This document shows, piece after piece, positions 45,994 to 59,000 of a stretch of DNA of 64,000 nucleotides; positions within the stretch are counted from its first letter, which is position 1; every line of letters begins with the position of its first letter. The position numbers and the translations under genes were made by a program. Origin of the DNA: Dryas octopetala. Its lineage: Eukaryota; Streptophyta; Magnoliopsida; Rosales; Rosaceae. The notes under the pieces were generated by a model. The model was not told where the DNA came from. It saw only the letters and a program-made list of their open reading frames with translations, and did not search any database. The stretch covers positions 11,387,409-11,451,408 of the forward strand of contig OY992839.1 of assembly GCA_963921425.1 (NCBI GenBank). The letters are read 5' to 3'.

Positions 45994-47157
45994 TTAACGT
46001 TTCTTACAAAAGTAGCAGAAGCATGCAAATCCTGTAGGGATCTTAACGCCCCAAACTTTTTTATAAGTAGCGTGGCAAGCACCGTGCTTTGCGGTCTCCC
46101 GATTCTTGCATTGTTTGTCACAGTTCTTGGTTTTGATGCAAACGCCTGTCCATGTTATGCTTCGCTTCGAAACCAGCTTCGTATTCACTGGGCATATTGC
46201 AGCTTTCCCTTCTGCCTTTGGTATTGCTGTACGTACCACAAATTGAACACAACAAATATCGATCCTATTAGATTAATGCCTACCTACACCAAATTAAATG
46301 TAATGTTTCTTTCTTTCTTATGTTTCCTTTTTCTTTTCTTTTTTTTCACGTTGACTTTGCCACTCATAATCACCAAGTTTGTATGATCACATGACTCAGC
46401 CTACTAACTAATTAATTTCTTTCAATACGTTTAATATAAAATTATAATTGTGAACATACTATTCATATATATCACAATATATGTAACTGTGACATGCTGC
46501 ACATACATGTTTGTAAACATAGGGTAATTCTTGTATCCACACTTGGGTTATCCACATTTGGTTCCAACAGATTAATTCTATACCAAAATTTACATGAAAT
46601 AATAAGATATCACTTATCCAAATTAAAGCTTTTTGTATAAAATTTGCATAAAATTAAGATTTTGATATAAAATCACGTCAAAATCAAGTGTGAATGACCT
46701 AGATGTAGATATAAGAATCATTCTAATACTCTATAACCATATGTATATAGTATACGTACGTGAAGATATTTTCTTTTAAAATTATGAATTCAGACTATAT
46801 ATTGATCGATCTATAGTTTAATTTTTGTGTGGATATATCATCTAGATTCACAATTTGGCAACATAATCATACTATCTGGCATTAAAATATTACGGCATAT
46901 ATATATAGCAAGTATCTAATAAGACAATACTACCATATATGCATATGTATATATATATATGTGGTTTATGTGAGCCATATTAATATATGGACATCTTCAT
47001 CCTAGCTATATCATATAGCTCTATAGCACTAGACATTGATGAATTTTGGGTTGATATATAAAATTAAGTTGGATTCTAGCTCACCCAACGAAGCAACAAG
47101 AAGGAAAGCAATTAGGAGAGCAATTGTGGTATGGAAGCCAGAAACAGACTTTGCCAT
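45994..47157 (-). CDS. Defensin-like cysteine-rich secreted peptide
   Basis: Two exons on the minus strand: 47085-47157 and 45994-46226, split in phase 1 by an 858-bp intron (donor G/GTGAGC, acceptor GTACAG), giving 101 residues. Exon 1 is a signal peptide (MAKSVSGF then TTIALLIAFLLVASL); exon 2 encodes a basic mature peptide with eight cysteines. One intron right after the signal peptide is the standard plant defensin gene structure. Spacing is C-x17-C-x5-C-x3-C-x10-C-x17-C-x1-C-x2-C, with Gly two before C2 and C5. The C-x5-C-x3-C and C-x-C core fits the defensin fold, but the first and fifth loops are longer and the last shorter than in canonical defensins, so it belongs with divergent defensin-like (DEFL) peptides. 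Such proteins are secreted, acting in defence or signalling; which applies here is unknown. No lesion seen. Confidence 0.8.
46522..46723. mobile_element. MITE in the defensin-like gene intron
   Basis: The left end GGGTAATTCTTGTATCCACA then CTTGGGTTATCCACA pairs with the inverse of the right end GAATGATTCTTATATCTACA then TCTAGGTCATTCACA. About 200 bp, no coding. It accounts for nearly a quarter of the intron. Confidence 0.55.
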
Positions 47158-47221
47158 CTTTCACTTGAGTGATTTAGCTCTTGATGAGGAGATATGCAAC
47201 TAATTAAGGGCTGGCCCCCAA

Positions 47222-47227
47222 TTTATA
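47222..47227 (-). promoter_or_regulatory. TATA box of the defensin-like gene
   Basis: TATAAA on the minus strand (within CCTATAAATTGG), about 65 bp upstream of the start codon; well placed for a short leader. Confidence 0.65.
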
Positions 47228-49058
47228 GGCATGCAGAAACATCCAATCAGATAATTAATTAGGTGTTATTCTCCTCTTCATCAATCTGTGACATGTGGAA
47301 GTTTTGAAGTATTAAAAGTAGAGTTGCAATGCTTATGACACGTGGCTTCATTTTCTTTGTTTGTTTTATTGTTTCTGGTAAGCTTTGCATATAATGTACC
47401 TTTTTATATAATGGAACGTGCTATTGGCTCCGACTATTTCTTTCAATTATTCTTACCCTACTTACATGACACCAAATATATCAATTCAAAGAACAAACTT
47501 TGTTAAATAAATTGATGCCACAAAAGTTAGAAAACAAAAATTGACCCATTAAACATATTCCTATAAGTTCAAGACATAAGAGTTTAGTCAAATTTTTGAA
47601 AACTCAAAAGTTCTACATTTCAAAGAATTTTTTAATAGGTCTCAAATTTGAATTCCTTTTCCCACATAAAAAAGAAAAAGAAAAAGAAAAGATGTTACAA
47701 TATTTAATACGAATGTTAGATCCAAAATATTAAATACGAATGTTAGATCCAAAAATATTTAATATGAATATAACTGTAAAATGGAAAATAAATTTGTAGG
47801 ATACTCTGTTAACTCTCTTAGTATTAATTTTGTGTTTATATATATCTAAAACTTTGTCTGTATTGGGTTTAAAAATTTAAAGTTTTCGAATTTAAGTTTA
47901 GCATTTAGAATTTACATAAATAGAATTAAATAAAATTCTAAAATAACGTGATTTTGACATAAGTACAATATCAATAAAAAAAATGGGTAGAAGATTCGGA
48001 CTCAGTTACTAACACTTCTCATTCATTGTGTCCAACAAAAGAAAATTAATCTCCAGTTGTTTGCGAGTCTAGCTAGAACCTTTTCTCTTTTGCCCAAAAA
48101 AAGCTAGACCTTTTCTCTACTTGAGTTCTACTTTTTGTACCACTTCCAATTGTGTTAATTAGGTATATGACACATCAGGTGAGATACAAATATAAGGAAA
48201 AAAATATGGGACAACTAGCATTATTGATCCTAAATCCATATTTTTCACTCTTCCTTACCAATTTAAGTCTCTATCTTTCTACTTTTCCCCTTATCAAGTC
48301 TATCTTTTTTTCTTTTTACTTTTCAGTTTGAAATGGATAACGTTATCCTAAATCCATGTTTTAACGTACTCTGCCTCACTACTTGGAATCACTTCAAGCG
48401 CGCTTACCATATCGATCTCAATATTTGCAAGCAAATGAATGTTTCCATTGGCCCTTAACTCAAGTTGCTCCTCCTCTCTAATACAATCGGACCACGTACA
48501 TGACGTATGTTGAACCATAAAAATTCAAAAAAAATAAAAGGATAGAGCCCCACGTCAAATAGGCGGCTGGTGTTAAGTTGGATAAAAGAAAAATTGTGCA
48601 TCAGCTTCACATTTTGAAATGCATGAAGTTGATAAATATGAGATTTTTATGATAAAGGATAATTGAAAGATAATTATCAATTTTGAATTGAAGATTATCA
48701 ATCCCTGATAAGATCAGTTTGATTTCAAATGAGTTATCTCATCACATTCTCATCTCTTAGCGTATGGTGAGCAACTTCAAAAAAGGGATCGAGAAAAAAG
48801 AGAGAGGACGCCAAAAGGCTAAGGAAAGGGAGGTGTAGAAAGCAAAAGTGCAGTCGCCAGAACAAACATTACAGGTAGCTGTCCTTCTATGCCATTCATT
48901 TTATCTCTGTTTTGGGATTCAACCAAAATTCTCCTCCAATGACGTGTTGAATCAAGCCTTTGGGTTCGTTTAGAATCTTCCAAGACGGCTTTTGGATTCG
49001 TTTAGAATCCTTTCAAGATGGATCTCTCAAATGTCAAATATATGGATTCGGTTGAATT
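47228..49058. other. Intergenic, promoter region of the defensin-like gene then no gene
   Basis: The first few hundred bases are presumably the upstream region of the minus-strand peptide gene. A short direct duplication of TTAAATACGAATGTTAGATC words occurs at about 47684-47740. Nothing else recognised. Confidence 0.4.
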
Positions 49059-49075
49059 CACTACTGGAAAAATGG
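49059..49075 (+). repeat. CACTA-2 left TIR
   Basis: CACTACTGGAAAAATGG, a form common to plant CACTA elements. The right partner is not in the window. Confidence 0.75.
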
Positions 49076-49089
49076 ACAGTAGGCACGAA

Positions 49090-49830
49090 TAATGACTCAC
49101 AGTTATGAGGCGAATGAGATTACAGCATTTCCAAACATGGTTTTGAGCAATCAGTGACTCAAACTTAGTATTCACGGTATAACCGTGAGTAATTTAATAA
49201 TGGGCACTGGTAACTGTGAGGATTTTTAAAATTCAGCGGCTTCGGCTACGTGGAGCCGCTGGAACGGAGCCGATAAATGAATGAGTACAACATTCGCATT
49301 TACTAAGTCACAGATGACCAAACTGTGACATGTAGTAATTCACAGTAGTCCAAACCGTGCCATGTACTAAGTACTGTTCGGATTGTGTACAAGTTTGCTG
49401 GTTATCCAAAGTCTCACGGTTTTGAATAAATTGTGTATATTTAAACTATTAGTCACTGTTTTCATGCAGTGCCTATTCCTAAAGTAATATTTTATCTTTC
49501 AGTCACGGTTTACATACTGTGCCATGATCAATATTACTATTGCCACTGTCACGGTTTACCCTAAATCCTGAAATTATAAGCAACAGAGAACCGGACCTCT
49601 CTTGAGAAGACCGGTCCTCCGGAGGCGCTTGATCATTTCTGCTTGAATTAAGAATCGGATCTCTCTTGAGGAGACCGGTCCTCCAGAGGCGATCCATCAT
49701 TTCTGTTTGAATTAAGAACCGGACTTCTCTTGAGATGACCGGTCATCCAGAGGCGATCCATCATTACTGTCAGATTTTATCTATTAGTCACGGTTTACAT
49801 ACTGTGCCATGACCACACTGATATGGCATA
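49090..49830. repeat. CACTA-2 left subterminal CACGGTTT repeats
   Basis: GTCACGGTTTACATACTGTGCCATGA (less than perfect) occurs at about 49501 and again at 49788, with inverse or partial forms such as CCAAACCGTGCCATGTACTA and AACTGTGACATG near 49310-49370. The 64-bp CCGG array sits between the two direct copies, as if inserted. Probable transposase-accessory binding region. Confidence 0.65.
49585..49775. repeat. 64-bp hairpin array, copy 1 (three units)
   Basis: GAACCGGACCTCTCTTGAGA followed by AGACCGGTCCTCCAGAGGCG and a spacer GATCCATCATTTCTG. Units start at about 49590, 49652 and 49716. Each unit holds an inverted pair ACCGGACC/GGTCCT. Confidence 0.9.
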
Positions 49831-50943
49831 TGCGATATGAAGGATTAACCCTCCTCCTTCCCTCTCCAATTTATCACGCGAAATAAATGATATTAGCAGT
49901 ACCCACCGCGCGCAGGAGCGAAACCCACTTCTCTTCCCCCCTTTGATTGAGAAATTTTTCTGCGCTCACGGATCAACTAAGGCCAGGTATGGGTTTATTT
50001 AGTATACTCATATCCCAAATTTGCCTAATTAAGTATGTAATGGTAGTCTTCTTATACTTCATCCCCATTCTGAGTTGTTGGCTATGAAGTTGAACAACGA
50101 CCACGAGACCGGATTAGATTAATGAGATGAGGAATTGACAAGGAGAACCTGGCAATCTGAACTTGAATTATTACATGTTAGACTCACCTATTATTTGCTC
50201 TACATCTGATTGATTTAGAACAATAGAAATATTGGGTTTGATTGCAATTTAGGAATTCCCAGTTTTTGAGGTTCATGACTTTATAATATATGTTATGAAT
50301 ATATCATATGAGTATGCATTTGGTTTGTCACACTTGCGTGATGAATAATCCCCATACGTATGTATTTTGTTTGACATTTTAATTTAGCAAGCATTTAATT
50401 TTTAGTATTGCATTTTTAATATTACAATACCTACTTGTATATTTGAGCTGACCTATATTCCTGCAGTTTTTTTTTTAAGATTCTAAATACAGAACAAAGA
50501 AGAACACTTGAAGCTTGGTCTGTGCGCTTTCACAATTGAAATCAAGTTTGTTGTTGTCTCAATTTCTATTTACATGTAGATATAATTGTTATCAACAAAG
50601 GTAGTGAAAAAATGACTCAATTTTCTGATCCCATTTAGTTATCCTTCTTCCTCCCAACCCATGTTTTTATTATTCTCTCTCTGTATTGGCCTTGGCAGTT
50701 TTGGGTATAAGCAAATGAACATGGAGCAGGTGGTTACAGTAGAAATTAAAATTAATTCTTGAATATATCCATCAATTGTCATAAGGATGTATTGGGAAAC
50801 TGCATCCAAGCATATTTCCTACTGTTCGTACATCCACTTTTTTGTTGAACATCTTTATGGGCTTCGTCTGCTATTATTTTTTGGATTTTTTCTGCAAATT
50901 GACTTAGTTTTCTTCTAATTACTAGGCAGATAGTGACTTCTCA

Positions 50944-53900
50944 ATGGATAAAGATTGGGTATTTTTGGATCGTATGAGTGACGAATATTTGACAAGGCTA
51001 CGTGCATTCATCGCCCATGCATTAAGAGTATCCGCATTTGATGGGCACATTAAGTGCCCGTGTAGTCAATGTTGTAATCGGTATTGGAAGTCACCTATAG
51101 AAGTTGAAGAACACATTTTTGTTGATGGTATGGACGAAGATTATGTTAATGCACCATGGACATCGCATGGGGAGCAGTTGCCTAGGCCTAACACCGAAGC
51201 AACCCATGTTCAGAATGAAGATATGACTGGTATGTTGCATGATGCCTTTGGAATGCATGGGTTTGAATATACTGCTGGAACTAATGATGATACCTCCCCG
51301 CCCTCTGGGCCCACTTCTGCTGCTGAAAGCTTTTTCCATGCGATGGAGGATGCTAAAGTAGAGTTGTACCCAGGCTGTGGTAGAACTAAGCTTTCCTTCT
51401 TGGTGAGATTATATCAGATCAAGTGCTTGCATTCTTGGACCAACACATCTTTTACAGAATTGTTGACTTTGCTAAAGGATTGGTTTCCGAAAGGGGTGAA
51501 TTTGCCACCCAGTTTTTATAAGACGAAGAAGTTCATTACTGACTTGGGTTTGAGTTATGAAAAAATTGATGCATGCCCAAAAGATTGCATGTTATATTGG
51601 AAGGAGCATGCCAACAATACATCATGCCATGTGTGTGGCAAACCACGTTACAAGGAAAACATAGAGGCCGGACATGTCACTCGTACTAAAGTTGCTAATA
51701 AGGTGTTACGTTACTTTCCTTTGGGACCACGACTCCAACGTCTTTATATGTCACATCATACCGGACATTCTATGGTATGGCATGCCGAACGCAGACAGGT
51801 GGATGGTGTGCTTAGGCATCCTGCAGACTCCCCAGCGTGGGAAAAATTAGATAGTTTGGATCCATCCTTTGGTTCAGAGCCACGTAATGTGCGCTTAGGG
51901 TTGGCTAGTGATGGATTTAATCCTTTCGGTATGATGAGCTTATCCCACAGTACTTGGCCGGTGATCATTTCAGTTTATAATCTTCCACCGTGGCTATGCA
52001 TGAAACAACCGTACTTAATGCTTTCTTTGCTTATTCCCGGTCCTAAGAGTCCTGGAAATGATATAGATATTTATCTTCAACCTTTAGTGGAGGAGTTGAA
52101 GACTCTTTGGGAACATGGGTTACCAACATTTGATGCAGTGAAAAAAGAGACTTTCATCATGCGTGCTGCCGTTTTATGGACAATTAATGATTTTCCAGCA
52201 TATGCGATGCTTTCAGGTTGGAGCACTAAAGGGAAGAAGGCATGTCCACAATGTGCATATGGGACATATTCTCTAAGGTTGAATGTAAGTCAAAAAGAAT
52301 GTTATCTTGGTCATCGTCGATGGTTGCCTATCTATCATCGGTTTCGAAGATTGACTCATTCATTTAACGGATCCCAAGAGCATGGTTTACCACCAATTCC
52401 TATGACAGGTGCAGAGTGTCTGGCTTCATTAAGTGGGTTAACCTTTCAATTCGGTAAGGGTAAAAAGAAATCTTTAACTCGCAAGCGCAAACATGATGCT
52501 GCCAAGTACGATGGTCCATGGAAGAAAAAAAGCATTTTTTTCGATCTACCATATTGGAAGGATCTTCTTATTCGACATAATCTGGATGTGATGCATATTG
52601 AAAAAAACGTCACAGATAGTGTTTTGGGGACGTTGTTATGTATTGATGGGAAAAACAAAGACACATACAAGGCTCGCTTGGATTTGGTGGATCTAAGACT
52701 GAAAAAAAAACTACATCCCATACTTGAATGGGGAAGAACAAAACTACCCCCGAGCCCTTTCACCTTATCAAATGAAGAAAAAACGTCAATGTGCACAGTC
52801 CTTGCATCAGTCAAGGTTCCTGATGGGTTTGCCTCCAACATAGCCAGATGTGTTAAAGTTGAAGAGAAGAAATTAATAGGTCTAAAGAGCCATGATTGCC
52901 ATATACTTATGCAGTACTTGATTCCTATTGCAATTCGTGGGATCTTACCAAGAAATGTGATTCGTGTGCTACTCGAGCTTAGTTCATTTTTTCGAAACCT
53001 CTGTTCTAAGGTTGGTACTACTGGTCACTTTCAAGTTTTGTCTCGAAGAATCGCAATTACATTATGTGAATTAGAAAAGTTATTGCCGCCGGCATTTTTT
53101 GACTCAATGGTTCACTTGCCTATTCACCTTGCTGATGAAGCAGCAATAGCTGGTCCTGTACAATACAGGTGGATGTACCCAATCGAGAGGTATTAAAAAC
53201 GCAGTATGTAATGTATAAATATATTTTATTTATTATTTGCTTTATTCTCCTCTGTTACATGAATCAAACATGCACAAGTTATATATATATATATTTTACA
53301 CTTTGGGTTAGTTTTCTTTTACTTATGCTCATCACCACGTTAATTATTTTATGCAGATACCTGCAAACACTCAAGAAATATGTTCGTAACAAATATCGTC
53401 CCGAGGGCAGCATCACCGAAGGGTATATTGTTGAAGAGTGTTTAACTTTTTGCTCTATGTATCTTGGGGACGAAACTGTTACACGTCGAAATAGGCCTGG
53501 TCGAAATGTTGATGCGGTAGGGAGTGGTGCACGTGACGGACTAGTAATATTTTCAGCACCTGGAAGATCTCTTGGGAGAGTTGAATTATTCAACCTAGAC
53601 CAATCAAAATGGGAAAGAGCACACTTGCATGTGTTGCTCAACTGCCCCGAAGTCCAACCTTATATAAGGTGCAATACATAAGATGTTGATGTGAATTTGA
53701 TAATACTGGATGGTTTCATTTTTTTCAAATAATTGTCAAACCATCTTATCATTTATTTCATTTATTAGGGACCACGTTGCTCGTGAGAGGGCAAATCGAG
53801 GACCACGCATAAGTGAAGCAGCATCTATACAATTAGCGCACTTGTCATTTCCGGAGTGGTTTCGAATACATGTTAGTATCCTGCTAGTAATTGATATATT

Positions 53901-54579
53901 TAGAATGATGTTGATATATTTCGGAATAGTGTATAATATTTGGTCATTTATGCAGATCGATGACCAAATAGATCGTGGGGTTTGCAACATTAGTGACGAC
54001 TTGTGTGCATTGGCTAGTGGACCGAGTCGGCGAGCTGGTCGTTGGAAAAAATACATAATGAATGGTTATCGGTTCCATGTGAAATCTGTTGATGAGGCTG
54101 GCCAGTCACAAAATAGTGGAGTATTTGTACAAGGTGAGAATGAGAATTATGCTATAGTTGAAGATACTAATCCGAGCTCATCCATGGTTGACTATTATGG
54201 TGTACTGAATGACATTATTGATTTAGACTATCATAATGACCGACATGTGGTGTTATTTGATTGTGACTGGATAAATGGGCAAGGCCGCCAAAGTGGTATT
54301 AAAATAGATGAATATGGGTTTACATTAGTGAACTTCAGTCGATTGATGCCCCCACAGGACACATTTATTTTAGGGTCACAAGCACATCAGGTGTTTTATG
54401 TGCAAGATCTAAATCAACCAGTTTGGCATGTTGCCGTGAAAACAAGGCCTAGAGATTATTTTGACATGGGCATAGTAACAACCCATGATATTTCTGCACC
54501 TCAAAACTTGGATGATGCCACTAATGTGGTCGACGAAGTAGAGGTCCGAACAGATGTGGAAGATGTTTTGGTGACTTAA
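50944..54579 (+). CDS. TNP2-type En/Spm transposase of CACTA-2
   Basis: Four exons: 50944-53189, 53357-53668, 53769-53871 and 53956-54579. Phases match at every junction (2, 2, 0), giving 1094 residues with no stop. Order: transposase-associated domain at about residues 4-75 (DRMSDEYLTRLRAF, CPCSQCCNRYW, WTSHGE); Transposase_21 core at about 230-490 (KVLRYFPLGPRLQRLYM, LGLASDGFNPFGMMS, NDFPAYAMLSGWSTKG, CPQCAYGT); NLDVMHIEKNV; DUF4218-like CELEKLLPPAFFDSMVHLPI and LKKYVRNKYRPEGSI; DUF4216-like DCDWI and WHVAVKTRPRDYFD. TNP2/TNPD proteins recognise CACTA ends and catalyse excision in the nucleus. The start is the family-typical MDKDW. A plausible 5' UTR intron runs from about 49988 to 50929. 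Length and completeness suggest a functional transposase. Confidence 0.93.
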
Positions 54580-55028
54580 ATGGACAGCCAGGTAAATCTT
54601 ATTTTGAATATCACACTTTATGGCAAACATCATGAGGAGGTGATTTGGTTTTTCGCCCATGACTAATTATATCCCTCGAATGAACATGTGAACATATTTT
54701 ACTTTGGTGTTTGCAATTTGTGTTCCTGCTGATCTGAACTTAGATAAGTCACTTGCAATATCCAGAAAACAAGTAGATTAGATTCACATGTTGTATTTTC
54801 AGGCATGCAATACGGAACTTTATACTCATAGTTCTTACTGTGCTTACTTTCTTTTCATCACCATAAGATGGTTGTTTTGTAATCGAATTTGCTTCCATAG
54901 CATATGGATATTATATATTATGTGCAAATATGAATAACCCGATACTTTTGAAGATCTACATGGATTCATTTGGTAACCTTAAGATGATCAACAAAATAAC
55001 AGGGCACTGGACAATATATGAAACAAGG
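54580..55028. other. Downstream region of the TNP2 gene
   Basis: AT-rich, presumably 3' UTR followed by a spacer between convergent genes. No gene recognised. Confidence 0.4.
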
Positions 55029-55475
55029 CTAGTATTTAAAGTATTTAATGCAATTGTAGATCGGGTACGCTATTTTTGGATCCCTCACAGGGCTCTTTGA
55101 TCCACTATTTTTTGGTTCTGTGTTGTGGTTATATACCTCTCTAACCTCCATGTAAGGTGTAGGAGGTTCCACCAATGGTGACCATTGAGGACCAATTGGC
55201 ATACCTCTTGGGGAACTAGAAATGCTCCTAGAAGGACTAAGACTCGTAACATTCTGGCCCTCATCGAGTGGTGAGCATGGTGTTGGCGCCTCTATACCCT
55301 TCGGGAGCTCAAATGCAACTAGGTCTTCCTTAAAATTATTGAAATCCACTGTATGTCCAACAATTTGATGAGAAGGATTCGCTTCTGAATGCAGTGGATG
55401 AGGATGAGCACATGGTGACTCTCCATTTTCTAAGGGACGATTGGATTTACTGGATGCGCTACTACCTTGCCTCAT
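55029..55475 (-). CDS. Unrecognised Ser/Pro-rich protein in CACTA-2
   Basis: A 148-residue open frame on the minus strand. It starts MRQGSSASSKSNRP, is rich in Ser, Pro and His, has a middle stretch TVDFNNFKEDLVAFELPKG and a Ser-rich SLSPSRSISSSPRG segment. I recognise no domain. A TATAAATA box on the minus strand at about 55536-55545 lies some 65 bp upstream of the ATG, which supports real expression. A possible splice donor (GAGAG/GTATAT) after MEVRE would shorten the encoded tail, so the C-terminus is uncertain. The gene converges with TNP2 and diverges from the gene starting at 56030. It may be an accessory gene, a captured host fragment or chance; the TATA box and length are the only positive evidence. 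Confidence 0.4.
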   Translation of the reverse strand: MRQGSSASSKSNRPLENGESPCAHPHPLHSEANPSHQIVGHTVDFNNFKEDLVAFELPKGIEAPTPCSPLDEGQNVTSLSPSRSISSSPRGMPIGPQWSPLVEPPTPYMEVREVYNHNTEPKNSGSKSPVRDPKIAYPIYNCIKYFKY

Positions 55476-55535
55476 GATTGTTTATTTTAAAAGCAAATGC
55501 AGCACCCATATGCTTTTCTATCACTCTATGTAGAT

Positions 55536-55545
55536 ATTACATATT
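55536..55545 (-). promoter_or_regulatory. Putative TATA box for the minus-strand ORF
   Basis: CTATAAATAT on the minus strand, well spaced from the ATG at 55475. Confidence 0.4.
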
Positions 55546-55799
55546 TATAGAGTCGTAACTATTGAAACATTGTTGTCTAGAAAAATAATTGAAACACTGA
55601 TGAGGCTAGACAAAATAGCTTGGTATGGAGTTCATTATTGTGAAATGGACAATTGGTTGACAGCTTTATGTCATAACACACAAGGCAAATAGTGGATTAT
55701 ACCCCTGATGTTTGATTGAGTACAGACCAATAATACATGTGTGCATAACGATGCAAACATTATTCAAATTACTAACTTGGTAAGAGAGTGGTGAGGAGC

Positions 55800-55846
55800 T
55801 ACTGCACCAGAGATTCCCACTGCATGCACCAGAGATTCCCACTGCA
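55800..55846. repeat. 23-bp direct duplication
   Basis: CACCAGAGATTCCCACTGCATG occurs twice in tandem between the two divergent small genes. Confidence 0.8.
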
Positions 55847-56029
55847 TGCACCTGAAAACTGCTAAGTGCAGGAACTTTATTCATTTCAATGACAAATAGT
55901 CAACATTCGTATGATAAGCAAGCATGTGCATGGAGTGTAGTGTTGATTGTCATTTATTTCTACTATATATGCACCATAAACCATTCAATGCTCTCACTCT
56001 GCCACACTTGACATATATAAAACATAATC

Positions 56030-59000
56030 ATGCCTAAGAAAGTTAGAACCCCAATTAACCTTAATGTTTATCGGGAGTTATGGTTTGAAGACTCAAGTTA
56101 TGATACACCACCCTCGGATGCGTGCTCGCAAACTGATTCAAGTGAGAATCCTCATGAAATGAGGGATTTCCAAAATTCTGTGTTGGCGAATTGGGTGCCA
56201 GCAACTCGACACGTTCTTCCTCACCGAAACGGCCGAGGTGACACCAACTTCTTTGGAGAACCAATTCCTGGCCAGCGATCTGCAAATGACAGGTTAGTTC
56301 ATGCTAACAAAGGTAATCAAATTGCTGAAAAAAATGTCCAATTCGATTATGGATATACTAAGCGTACGAACAAAACAGTACGTAATGCACCATGTTGAAA
56401 AAGAAATTGTAAGCATAGGTCCTTTTTCTCCTACACCCAAAGAGGCTTTTATTAGTAACTTATATTAGTAAAACCTAAGGTTCTGTAAGGATTAATTATT
56501 GCGTGTTCTAATATTTTGATTATGTTAATGTCTTGCTTGTTAAATCATTGGTTTTATTGTCAAGCATGCACCAAAATGTGCTTCCTTGAATTGGACTTCA
56601 TGCATTTCATTATGCTTGTTTATTGTATACTAAATAAAAAAACGTTAAAGGGCATGTATTTATGTGGTTATTAGGTGCGGTTGCACAAACTTCGTATTAA
56701 AAAAAACCCAAAAAAAAAAAAAAAAAATATAAGCAACAGAGAACCGGACCTCTCTTGAGAAGACCGGTCCTCCAGAGGCGAACCATCATTTCTGCTTGAA
56801 GGAAGAACCGGACCTCTCTTGAGAAGACCGGTCTTCCAGTGGCGATCCATCATTTCTGCTTGAATTGAGAACCGGACCTCTCTTGGGAAGATCGGTCTTC
56901 CAGAGGCGATCCATCATTTCTGCTTGAATTGGAACCGGACCTCTCTTGAGAAGAACCGGTCCTCCAGAGGGGATCCATCATTTCTGCTTGAAGTAAGAAC
57001 CGGACCTCTCTTCAGAAGACCGGTCCTCCAGTGGCGATCCATCATTTCTGCTTGAATTGAAAACCGGACCTCCTTTTTGAGAACCGGACCTCCTTAGGTC
57101 ATTGTATTTTTTCACCAAAATATTCCGTCATTTTTTTTCATTTTTTTTCCCTCTTTCTTTCCTGCGTGGCTCGTGTCCCGTGCCCCCTCTTTCTACTCTG
57201 CGCGCGTTGCTCCTCTTCTCTTCACTCTCTCTTATTTTCTTCTCTCTTCCTCCTCCCAATCCCTCATCAAATCACATTACATCTCAAAATTTGTTCTGAC
57301 CTCTCACTTTTCGGCCCCTTCTGAAGATTACCCACTGATTTGTGTTGGTATATTTTGTGTTCTTCACCAAGGTATTCCTCTAATTTTCGACCGGACCTTC
57401 CTTCTCCTTACCCACAGTATGTTAATATATTTTTGATGTTTTCTAACTTGCTTTGTCTTCTTTGTTGCTTGTTTCTTCATGGTTCCACTTATTTTCTGAA
57501 AATGTTCGAAATGGATGGTATGGCTTGTCCTCTCCGGTATGTGTCCTCTTTCTCGAAACATACAATTTATGTTTATCTAAACTTGATTGGGACCATGGGT
57601 TTGTTTGCTGGGTTGTGTTCCCTTGTGTAATTTGTTGGGATTATTTGTGGCTAATGAATACTGGAATTGTTGGGATTATATGTGTTTTTGCATTTTGTTA
57701 ATTGTCCTTGGGTTGTTGGTCTTATTCATCATCTTCCCTTGATGGTATGGCATCTTGTAATTTTTAGGTGACTAGTTTAATGGCCCCTAAGAAAGCATCC
57801 TCTCAGCAGCCCATTGCCAAGAAACGGAAATCTCAAGCGAGTTCTTCCGAACCTCAGGAAGAGACTCCTATTCCTAGGGATGACTCAAGTCAGTATAGAC
57901 GGTTTCGCAATGCGGACTGTGAAGCCCGTTGGGAGGTGATAGAAGATAGAGGTTTTATATCTGAGCGTCCAATTGTCATTCGAGAGATGAGTGCTGACTT
58001 CGTGAATATTTTAGCGGCACGTGGTCTGCGACCATATGTCGAATCCTTCCCTAAATACAATATCAATCTTGTTGGTGAGTTTTATGCCAACTTTCCTCCC
58101 GATTTCAAAGTAACCAAGGATTCACATGTGTTTCTTCGGGAGCACAAATGTATGATTACTCGTGATGACATTCGTAGTGTTTGTAAACTACCCTCCTCTG
58201 GCAAAACTGATTATAAAAAGTTTCTTAAGTTCACGTCTTCCTTATCACGGGAACACATTATCACCACCCTTTATGATGCACCAACATTCGTTCCCCCTGC
58301 CTCTCATCGCGTCATCTCTGGAAATTGCACACAACTATTCCGTATGCTATTTATGTTTGTTCGATGCAATGTTTATCCCACGAGTCAAAAATCCCGCATC
58401 TCTGATGAAGCGTGTAGGTTGATGATTGCCTTGAATACCCCTGATGTTCCTGTTCCTTTGGAGGACATCATTTGCACTCATCTTGTGGAATGTGGTCGCA
58501 CGGTAAAAAATGTGAATTCTCAACTTTCATTTCCTTGTCTCATCACTCGCCTTGCCGAACGTTCTGACATTCCTGTGATGGATGATGATCCACTATGGGA
58601 TCCGGATGGTCCGATTGACGGATGGGTTTTGCGCAAAAGTGATGCTAACTCCCGGTCTGTGGTGGCTCAAGTTCCCGAGGCAATTCCTCCAGCTCCTACT
58701 GCTCCCTCTGAGCCGTCTTCTTCTGGAGTTCCTGCTGCACCGGACTTTGTCTCCATCATGGAGCGGCTTGACCTTGGATTCTCAGCAGTTAACTCTCGCC
58801 TGGATGCTTTTGATAACCGCATGGATGCATTTCAGCAGCGGTATACTGGGGATCTGCACGACATCCACTCGACCCTAAGCGAACTAAAGGATCGCTTACC
58901 TGATTTTTATCCTTAGTGCTTCTTGTAATAGGCCTTTGGTTTTTCCTAGCCAAAAAGCGGGAGATGTAGTGTTTTCAGTTAACTTTGGGATCTTATTGAA

